Shown here one piece after another: positions 1 to 7,800 of a stretch of 17,815 nt of DNA. This stretch comes from Syntrophaceae bacterium UBA2251. GTDB taxonomy: Bacteria > Desulfobacterota > Syntrophia > Syntrophales > UBA2251. The position numbers and the translations under genes were made by a program. The notes beneath the pieces are model-generated. The model was not told the DNA's origin. It made no database searches and saw only the letters and a program-made list of their open reading frames with translations. Location: NCBI GenBank assembly GCA_002347815.1, contig DDXV01000081.1, forward strand, positions 1 through 17,815. The letters run 5' to 3'. Each line of letters starts with the position of its first letter. Position 1 is the first letter of the stretch.

Positions 1-2
1 AG

Positions 3-1460
3 TTATTTTGTGACAATGCCTAAGGCAGATCCATTCAACCCGTCAAGCTCTTCAAGTTTTCGCTGCAACTGACGAAATCGAGCAACAACGGGGGCAGCAT
101 AGGGGAGTGACTCATCGCCGGTTACAAGACCTTCAAGTACAGCCCAAGGAGAATCCCCCGAGGTCTCTGCGCTTCGGCGCACATTTGCCCAAGCATTTCG
201 ATTGAGGGACGGGCTTCCAAATCCGCACCAGCATCGCAGAGCCACCCTATCGTCAGGCTTTGCTAACAATGTCAGAAGAGTAAAAGCCTCTTGTGCTGCG
301 CATTCTTGTATTTTAGAAGGATTCCCATCGAGAGCCTCTTCAAAAAAGAAACTATGGGAGAGTATACCATTTGCATTTAGGGCGTCTCGGATTGCATAAC
401 CGACTTGGCGCCTAGGTGCTAAAACCAAAACACGTCCAGGCTCGACGATCTCCTGTTCAATTCGTTGTTGGATGAAAGTGGCAAGACCTTCCGCCTCATC
501 TTGGAGAGAAGGCCATTGCACTATGAGAACCTCGCCATCGGGATTACCCGGACACGGCTGAAGAACTCTTCGCACGCGTGAAGGATTTTGCCTGATTAGA
601 GCGTTCGCGAGTCTTACAACCAAACGTGGGCATCTTCTGCACTCATCCAGGCTTTCATCATGCGTGTCGGGATGTGTCTGGTCAAAGTCTGTGATACCCG
701 CCGGATGAGCATGCTTGAATGAGTAAATGGATTGGTTTTCATCGCCAATCACTGTTAAGCTACCTTCATCGGCAAGTTCATCAAGAAGAACTTGCTCGGC
801 TCGATTCAGGTCCTGATATTCGTCAACCAGTACATGCTCGAAGTGTGGTCGATGACGAGATTCTGGGTTGTTCCGTAAGAAATGGAGCGTTTCTGGCACG
901 AGTTCACTAATCAACATTGCTTCATGGAATCGCAACCAATTTTCAAGACTCGCCAGAAATGCTCGGTCACGACGATCTCTTGGCCAGCCGGGCGCTTCCG
1001 ATTGTAGCCGCGCCCATGCAGCGGAAAATGCTAGTAACCGCTTGCGTAAGACTCGTATTCCTTCCCCACTTATTCCCTTTAGATCTTCTAAAAGAAATCG
1101 CTCTTCAAATTTAAGCAACGGTCGTGGGACCCGACCTGTTATGGGCAGAACTGCCGAATGAGACAGCAAGGAAAAACAGAAAGCGTGAATCGTTCCTGTT
1201 TTAACTCTGGTGACGCCCCGTGCCTCTAATTGAGATAATTCTGTTTCCAGATCACGCGCCGCAGTCCGCGTGAATGTACAAACGAATATTTCTCTTGGTC
1301 TGCAACCATCTTCAAGCAATCTCATGACCCTTCGCATAAGAGCAAAAGTTTTGCCCGTACCAGGGCCTGCAAGCACACGGAGAGGTGTATCATCAGTTTC
1401 GGCAATTCTACGGGCACAACCAACGAGCCCCTGATCCCAACACGACCTTCCATTAGGCAT
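3..1460 (-). CDS. UvrD/Rep-type superfamily 1 helicase, short form lacking motifs V and VI
   Basis: Predicted ATP-dependent 3'-5' DNA helicase or translocase, 485 residues from the chosen start. Visible motifs: Walker A AGPGTGKT (31-38), motif Ia CTFTRTAARDLE (61-72), motif Ib TGTIHAFC (88-95), motif II LVDEYQD (211-217), motif III VIGDENQSIYSFKHA (237-251), and a motif IV-like arginine region near 274-283. The frame ends at a TAA at 3-5, just after a helical stretch, so the usual motif V (TxHxxKGLE-like) and motif VI (arginine finger) are absent. Rep/UvrD enzymes normally carry both and run 600-750 residues. The gene is either truncated by a frameshift or nonsense change with its remainder beyond the window, or a naturally split enzyme. 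The frame can be read back to a TTG at 1493 that overlaps the ATPase stop, but the ATG at 1460 has an AAGGA site 7 bases upstream and is preferred. Last gene of the visible operon, 26 bases after the ATPase gene. Sampled GC is about 50%. Confidence 0.8.
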   Translation of the reverse strand: MPNGRSCWDQGLVGCARRIAETDDTPLRVLAGPGTGKTFALMRRVMRLLEDGCRPREIFVCTFTRTAARDLETELSQLEARGVTRVKTGTIHAFCFSLLSHSAVLPITGRVPRPLLKFEERFLLEDLKGISGEGIRVLRKRLLAFSAAWARLQSEAPGWPRDRRDRAFLASLENWLRFHEAMLISELVPETLHFLRNNPESRHRPHFEHVLVDEYQDLNRAEQVLLDELADEGSLTVIGDENQSIYSFKHAHPAGITDFDQTHPDTHDESLDECRRCPRLVVRLANALIRQNPSRVRRVLQPCPGNPDGEVLIVQWPSLQDEAEGLATFIQQRIEQEIVEPGRVLVLAPRRQVGYAIRDALNANGILSHSFFFEEALDGNPSKIQECAAQEAFTLLTLLAKPDDRVALRCWCGFGSPSLNRNAWANVRRSAETSGDSPWAVLEGLVTGDESLPYAAPVVARFRQLQRKLEELDGLNGSALGIVTK

Positions 1461-1467
1461 CGCAAGA

Positions 1468-1472
1468 TCCTT
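1468..1472 (-). promoter_or_regulatory. Ribosome binding site deciding the UvrD-like start
   Basis: On the minus strand this reads AAGGA, 7 bases before the ATG at 1460. The upstream alternatives, a TTG at 1493 and an ATG at 1478, have no comparable purine-rich site. This is why the shorter protein is preferred. Confidence 0.55.
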
Positions 1473-1486
1473 CTGCATTTCAGGCG

Positions 1487-4400
1487 CTAACAATGCTGTT
1501 GAGGATTATGACGGTGGCCCTTGCTCACCGCGCCGCGAGTTGCTAAAATTTCCCCTACAATATCTCGGAGTCTTTTACTATTTTCCCATGCCCCTTCGCT
1601 CACCGCAAATCGCACTTCACTGTCCTTGACGATAAGTTCCACCTCACCTACACGGGAGCAGGCCTCACCTTTTGTTTCCTGGAAACGGCTATACTCTTTC
1701 CATACTGGCTCAATCTGATAACCTATGTCTGTGATAAAATGGCACCTCTCTCTAACAATCTCGGGCGTTGCTTCACGTGAGCCCAAGGACACAACGCAAA
1801 GCATGAATCGGTCTCTGTTTTCCACAGCGGTCTCTGCTTGTTTTACTGTCATCCTTGCGTCATTACTCGCCGTTGCTTTGACCTCGACTAGAAAGGACTG
1901 ATGTCCGTTACCGATTTCTAGGATTACCTCATTGCCATCTACAACATAATCCTCCTCGATCTCGTAGTCTGATCCCACGCCGGTTCGAGTGACTTTAAGC
2001 CCATGGGCCTCCAATGCCTCCTTCAACAGTCGTTCCACCTCGGCACCAAGGGCTTGGTTTCGCTGAACCTTCTCCCTTCTTTCGCGATGCTTCCTAATAT
2101 CGTCAAGTAATTCTGGGGAATGTCTGATCTCTGCGGCGACGATTTTTACCTTTTCAGCATCATTGCCTGCTGCATGTACGATATCAGTCAGAGAGTCGAT
2201 CAGGGAAACACGGGTATCCTCATCTCTGGCCACAGCTCGCAGGGATAGATCGGCCAGACTAATGCCAAGCGCCTCCAGTAGCTTCCTGCCCTTCCCTGAT
2301 GTTATCTGTCGCAGTTCAGTTTCTCGGCCGTCAAACAATTGTGCGATAGTTTCAGGCGTTGCAGAGGACTGCTTGCTGTCGCCCAAAGGCACCCATTGCC
2401 GGTCCCACATCGGAACAAGCCAATAGGCCCGATAGTAACGATGCGTTGCACCACATCCGCATTGGGCCTCAACCATATCGAGTGCGCCAGGGTCTTCCTC
2501 AAGTACATAGTTCGCAAGAAACATCAGAAGCTTAACAGCCCGGATCTTGCTACGTCTCACTGCATCCAAGCCGGTTTCCTCATTCCCGAAGAAAGCCAAG
2601 GTGGAAACATCTACCGCATCTTCTGTACGGTGTTTGAAGTTCTTATCTTTTTCCGAGACGGGTAGAGGCTCATCCGGGATGAAGGGCATTCCCTTCCTCT
2701 TGGAAATATAAAGTGGATTAAGCCGAACAAAACCTTCCTCGGCCAACTTTGTCCAGAGGCCATTATCAGAAAGAGCCTCGTAATAGTCGTCTGAAAGAGT
2801 TTGCCGTTTGGGGAAAAGATCGGCCACTGTTCGGGCTAACTCAGGCCAGCAACGAGTCGGAGCAAGCGGCCTCTCGTCGGTCTTATCAGAATCAAGAAAG
2901 AGCGTTGTAAGAACAATATCTTCGCCGGACGAAGTTCTGGTCATTACGGGGAATCCATCCAACTTATCAGTTTCACCGTGTCGGACGAGCCAGACAAAGA
3001 AACGTACCGCAATAATACTCAATGCCTTATCCACTACCTTAGCTTTGTCCTTGAACTTCTGAAGCGCTGCCGATAGTACCTCGCCTTCGGTCATAGGTTT
3101 AAGTTCCAGGAGTTCCTTCAGTTTCATTTGTCGACTAAGTAAGTCACTCCTTGTCGCCAGGCCTAGACTCTCGGCGATATCCTTCAGTTCTTCATCTATG
3201 CCGGCGTCTTGTCTCAGCTCGCTGATTTTTTTTAGATTACCACTCTGGCTGGGAACGAGCCGCAATTTCTCAAACATTCCAATAAGGCCGGCTTTGCCGA
3301 TGTTTGCGTGCAACTGGTTTAACCACTCAATTGGATCAACCGCCTCTGTCAGTTGCTTCTTAAGCTCTGTCACGGTGCCCCATGCGGCAACCTTTTCGCA
3401 AATTCTTTCTATCGTTAGGCTCTCGTTAAGATGCTCCCCAGGCTTGACGAGGAGAGATGTCCAGCTTCGCAGATTTTCAGCCCAAATGAGCGCTTCATCG
3501 CGACGGGGAAGTTGTTCTGATATGCTTTTGATTTGAGATGCTATATCCCAGAGATCATGACACAATTCCAGATCAGCTGTCATAGGGATCATGCCGACTG
3601 CGGGCGCAATTCTCTTACTGGTAGCGGTCATCATGACTTCCGCGCTGCGAAGAGGCTCTATGAAACGTTCGGTCAGGGCTCCACGAAACCAATTGGCATC
3701 AATCCATTCCCACTGAAGCAACGGACTGACCCTCGCTATAGTTGCAGCTCCATTCCAACCTTCTTCCGCTGCCAGAACAGCCAAACGAGCAGCAAGGTCG
3801 CACGCCCTCTCGATGCAGGTCATGTTCGGGTGCTTTCCTTCCTTGTTTGGCCGCAGAAAGAGTGTATCTCTGTCCTCTCGGGGCTGCAATTTCTCATTGT
3901 TGATCACGACAGGAAGACAGAAGTCGCGTGTGCCAGTCAAAGGGAATGCGACAAAAATACGTGGTACTTGTACTTGCTGTGCAAGCTTCCAGCTTTCACC
4001 AGTCTTCTCAATTTCAACGGCACAGGAAGTACCGTCATCTGTGATGATGGCCACGTAGCGTGATACCGGATCTCTGCCCAGAGCCTGCTCTCGAACTTGA
4101 AAACATTGGGCGATCTCGGCGAGTGGCTGACACGCTGTTTTGTCGATAGCAACAGATCGGTCCGGCTGTTCCACTCTCACCGATCTGATTTTGTCGTTGA
4201 AGGCAAGCAGGTACGATGCGTTCGCGATCAGATCGGCTATGCCTTCAGTGACAACATCATTCACGGAGCTGCCGGACAACGGGTACTCATATTCTGTTGA
4301 GAAGTCATTGGTCTCATCCACTTTGGCTTCAGCAAGGGAGTGCGTGAACGCCTCCCAAGAAGCGTCCATGACTTCTTTGAGTTCATCTGCATTGCTGCCG

Positions 4401-4813
4401 CGGCGGTCCAGTGGAAAACGAAACTGCTTCCCATCGTCTGTTTGGCCCTTCACCATTACAGTCTTCGAGATGAGGTGCGTTGTTAGGAAACCAGTGCCGA
4501 ACTGGCCGATTGGCGAAGAGTCGGAAAGATCGTACTTAGTCGAGCCATGGTAGATCAAGTGCGCTACACTTTTATGAGTGAACGGTACGCCGTTGTGTCT
4601 GAAGATCATGCGGTCAATCTGATGTATGAGGCTGACGCTGATACCCTCCTCGGGGGAGGCATCACGGGCGTTTTGAAGCAATTCCCACACCCAACGACTC
4701 CGGAAGCGGGCCTCCTCCTGAAATAGCTTGCTCAAGTGCTTGTGAACGGCCTGTGCGGTATTTTCGGCCAGGACTTCATGCCGCGCGTCTTCCATACTTA
4801 CGCCGGTCGTCAT
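1487..4813 (-). CDS. Hsp90-like (GHKL/sacsin-type) ATPase with C-terminal DUF3883/NO VEIN-like domain
   Basis: Large predicted ATPase of 1108 residues. The N-terminal part carries a GHKL ATP-binding fold: N box E44-LLQ-N48-AR-D51, a degenerate G1 box HNGVPF (73-78), and a glycine lid GQFGTGFLTTH (103-113). This arrangement is seen in sacsin-type and defence-associated Hsp90-like ATPases. The long middle (about 250-900) has no motif I recognise. The C-terminal part (about 930-1050) looks like DUF3883, the 'protein NO VEIN C-terminal' domain: D949 precedes LVEVKAT with E977 and K979, a D...ExK pattern suggesting a PD-(D/E)XK nuclease-like fold. Nuclease activity is inference. The ATG at 4813 has GGGAG 7 bases upstream. 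It sits 43 bases after the methylase stop and is cotranscribed with the helicase and methylase genes, pointing to a sensor, remodelling or effector role in defence. Sampled GC near 50% is lower than in the upstream genes. Confidence 0.85.
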   Translation of the reverse strand: MTTGVSMEDARHEVLAENTAQAVHKHLSKLFQEEARFRSRWVWELLQNARDASPEEGISVSLIHQIDRMIFRHNGVPFTHKSVAHLIYHGSTKYDLSDSSPIGQFGTGFLTTHLISKTVMVKGQTDDGKQFRFPLDRRGSNADELKEVMDASWEAFTHSLAEAKVDETNDFSTEYEYPLSGSSVNDVVTEGIADLIANASYLLAFNDKIRSVRVEQPDRSVAIDKTACQPLAEIAQCFQVREQALGRDPVSRYVAIITDDGTSCAVEIEKTGESWKLAQQVQVPRIFVAFPLTGTRDFCLPVVINNEKLQPREDRDTLFLRPNKEGKHPNMTCIERACDLAARLAVLAAEEGWNGAATIARVSPLLQWEWIDANWFRGALTERFIEPLRSAEVMMTATSKRIAPAVGMIPMTADLELCHDLWDIASQIKSISEQLPRRDEALIWAENLRSWTSLLVKPGEHLNESLTIERICEKVAAWGTVTELKKQLTEAVDPIEWLNQLHANIGKAGLIGMFEKLRLVPSQSGNLKKISELRQDAGIDEELKDIAESLGLATRSDLLSRQMKLKELLELKPMTEGEVLSAALQKFKDKAKVVDKALSIIAVRFFVWLVRHGETDKLDGFPVMTRTSSGEDIVLTTLFLDSDKTDERPLAPTRCWPELARTVADLFPKRQTLSDDYYEALSDNGLWTKLAEEGFVRLNPLYISKRKGMPFIPDEPLPVSEKDKNFKHRTEDAVDVSTLAFFGNEETGLDAVRRSKIRAVKLLMFLANYVLEEDPGALDMVEAQCGCGATHRYYRAYWLVPMWDRQWVPLGDSKQSSATPETIAQLFDGRETELRQITSGKGRKLLEALGISLADLSLRAVARDEDTRVSLIDSLTDIVHAAGNDAEKVKIVAAEIRHSPELLDDIRKHRERREKVQRNQALGAEVERLLKEALEAHGLKVTRTGVGSDYEIEEDYVVDGNEVILEIGNGHQSFLVEVKATASNDARMTVKQAETAVENRDRFMLCVVSLGSREATPEIVRERCHFITDIGYQIEPVWKEYSRFQETKGEACSRVGEVELIVKDSEVRFAVSEGAWENSKRLRDIVGEILATRGAVSKGHRHNPQQHC

Positions 4814-4856
4814 GACTTATCTCCCTATAACAGAATAACTCGTGGTTGTGCTTTCG

Positions 4857-7800
4857 TTAAAAAAGCTTTCCCTGTTTCCCTCCCTCGCGATCGTATACTG
4901 CTGGTGGCTCTGACACCTTCTGCCCCTTCGTTGGTGATTCGATGTCCGTGAGAAGCTGCTGATAACCCGTTTCGCCTAAAAGGTTACGGGCGTGGAGATG
5001 GCACTCACGCCAGGATTCCTCGGGGTACTGGGTGAGTTGCCAATCGTAGAAGCGGGGGCCGAGGCAGGAGGCAACAGGTTGTTGTTGCTTCGCCCGTTCG
5101 TCGTGGCCGAGGCCGTAGTCGGCAAGTCGAAGGGTTTCAGGGAGCAGCCAGCCTTCGCCATTGTTCTGGTTCAGGAAGGCCTCGATGCCTTTTTCCCGGT
5201 CGCCGCCGCAGGCGCAGATCTTTTCTTCAAGATCGTGAAAGGCAATGAGGGTTAGGACCGTGTGGCGGAGTTCGGGGTCCTTGTCCTTATCGACGCGCCA
5301 GAAGCCTTTTGATTGTCTCGTCGTTACTTCGTTTGCCGGATAATCACAGGCAGATAATAGATCCACCACGTCAATCTCGGACAAACCAAAGGCCCCGAAT
5401 GCTAATGCATCGGCTTCAGCGCGCAAGGTGATGCGCTGGGCATTAGTGAGTGCCCAGCTTGCCTGTGGCGACAGCAATGAAGATTCTTGAAGCCCAAGCC
5501 ACTGGGGCGAGAACAAACCATTAGTTATGCCAAGCCGAGAGGAAAATAGAGCGAACCAATGTTCGATTGCTGGCCATCGTTTAATAAACGGGCTTTCAGC
5601 CAGAACTGCCCAAATTAATGAATTCCCTCCGAGCCGTAAGCGGACTAGAAAATCGAAAGCAAAAGAATCGAGAACAGTAGACACCGGCAGAACATGATTG
5701 CGATTAGCTGGTGTCAGTGTTGGGCTCTTATGCCCACACGGTGCACAGTGTAAAGGAACTGCGATAACCGTCCGCGTGTTGGTGCTGGATGTTACATCCA
5801 TTATTGCTACCTTGCGGCGGAGCGGCCACCACCAGCGGGTAAACTCCTTTGGGTTGCGGAGCCTTTCCGCCTCCATCTCGACCTCTTGTTCGTTGTGAAA
5901 TTGGGCGTAGTGTTTAAGATAAGCTGACAACTCCTCTTCCTGCCATGTTTTCAGCGAGAGCAGATACTGCGGTTCGATCTGCTTGTGGTCCCAGGGGATA
6001 TCGCGCCAGATGGCGGTGCGGCCCTTGCCGCTGACCCAGCCCTTCTGGCTGAAGTCGAACTGGCCGATCATCCGGCCTTCGTAGAGCGGCAGGGCCGTGT
6101 CCTCGATACGATCCTCCCGGACCCAGGCATCGGCCTCGCGGGAAAGGATAACGCTCGGCGGGAGGTCGGCCCGGGGGATGGGAAGGGCGTCGTAGGGAGG
6201 CTGGGCGCAGCGAAGACGCCAGGAGGTGCGCTGGACATCGCCGGGTTTGAGGAGATGGCCGTAGATGAAGCAGGCACGGGCAGTGCGCTCCTCGGGGCCG
6301 GCATTGGTATCGAAGAGCCACGCTTCCAGTTCGATCGCAGCAGGGGCCGTTCTCGCGGGATCGACACCCATTTCCACCCAGAGCTCTGCGATGGGCCGCC
6401 AGTCGCCCTTGAGCCAACGGCTGTACTCGTCGGGCCGGTAGCCGTCGGCCTCCCAGCGCGGTCGCGGGGGAAAGAGGCGCGAGTCGCTGGTCATATTGAA
6501 ATCGCCTTGGGCGTATTTGATCCCCCAGCCATTGGGGCTGTCGTCACCCAAGAGGACGGAGTTGGTGTAGATTTTTTCGAGGATCTCGAGGTCCCTCTGA
6601 GATTGGATTTCGAGAATGGACAGCGACCGGGGGCTGAAGCGCGTCACTTGGGCGCGGCTGTAGGGAGTGGCGAGAGCTTCGGCGTTCTCCCAGTCTTCGA
6701 GCTTCCGCCGCATGAAGGCCGTTCGGATCGTTGCGGTGGCGCCGCCTTTCTGTATGATGACAGGGTTGAACTTGAAGGAACGATGGATTTCGAAGATCCC
6801 GTCCCGATTCTCGAAGCCGAAGAGCCACTCCCAGCGGCAGCGGTCGAGGAAGAGGCGGCGGAGTCCCACTGTCCCGAGGTCGGAGTAAAGGCCCGAGGGG
6901 ACGATGAAGCCGAAGCGTCCATCCGGGCGCAGGAGGGCGTGGGCCTGCTCCAGAAATAGCTTGTAGGTATAGGCCTTTCCTTCCCCCCTGTGACGGAAAG
7001 GGTGGGCCGGGTCGGCGAATCCCCGGCTCTTCCTGCGGGCATCCCGCCAGCGGGCATGGTAGAGGTGGTTATCACGGCCACGGGCAATAGTGAAGCGGTC
7101 CGTGCTCGCTTCGTTTTCGTCCGGATCGCCGAATGGGTTTGCGGCATATTTCATCCAATTGGAGTCATAGGCAAATCCGGCGTTGTAGTCGAGCCAGACC
7201 CGTTCGCTGCCGGCATCGGCAAAATAGTCGGTCTGATGACCGAGAGCTTCCTGCTTGCCGTAGGCGCGATAAAGGGGATCGGTGTTGGAGAAATATTCCA
7301 TCGAATTGGGTTGCAAGGTCTCCCAAGGGGGATTCCCGAGGATGGCGTCGAAGCCCGAGCCCGCGGTGCAAAAGACATCGGGGAACTCGATTTCCCAATG
7401 GAAGAAGCGCTTGGCCGCGGCGATCCGTTCGGCCATTGCGCGGGTCTCCGGCAACGGGGCATGGAAGGTCGTCGGCAGGGGCGCTTGATCCAGGGCGTCG
7501 GCCGGCCAGAACCAGCAGGCGCACCAGAGATCCAGGCTGGACTTGAGGGCCTGCCAGGCCGGGGCGCCGACGACCTCCTCCCGGTAGATCCGGGCGCGCT
7601 CGGTGCTTTCGTGGACAGGAAGTTCATGGAGGCGCGCCAGGACGGCCAGCGTGTCGCTATGGACCGTCTCAGCCTCCGTCTGAACGTCTCGGGAAAAGAG
7701 GGAGGGTCCCGCCAGGAAGCTGCGCAGGTCGGGGGTGAGCCGCTCTTTGACGAAGGTCTTGAGTGCCTTGGTCCATGCTTCCTTAGCGAAATGGACGCCG

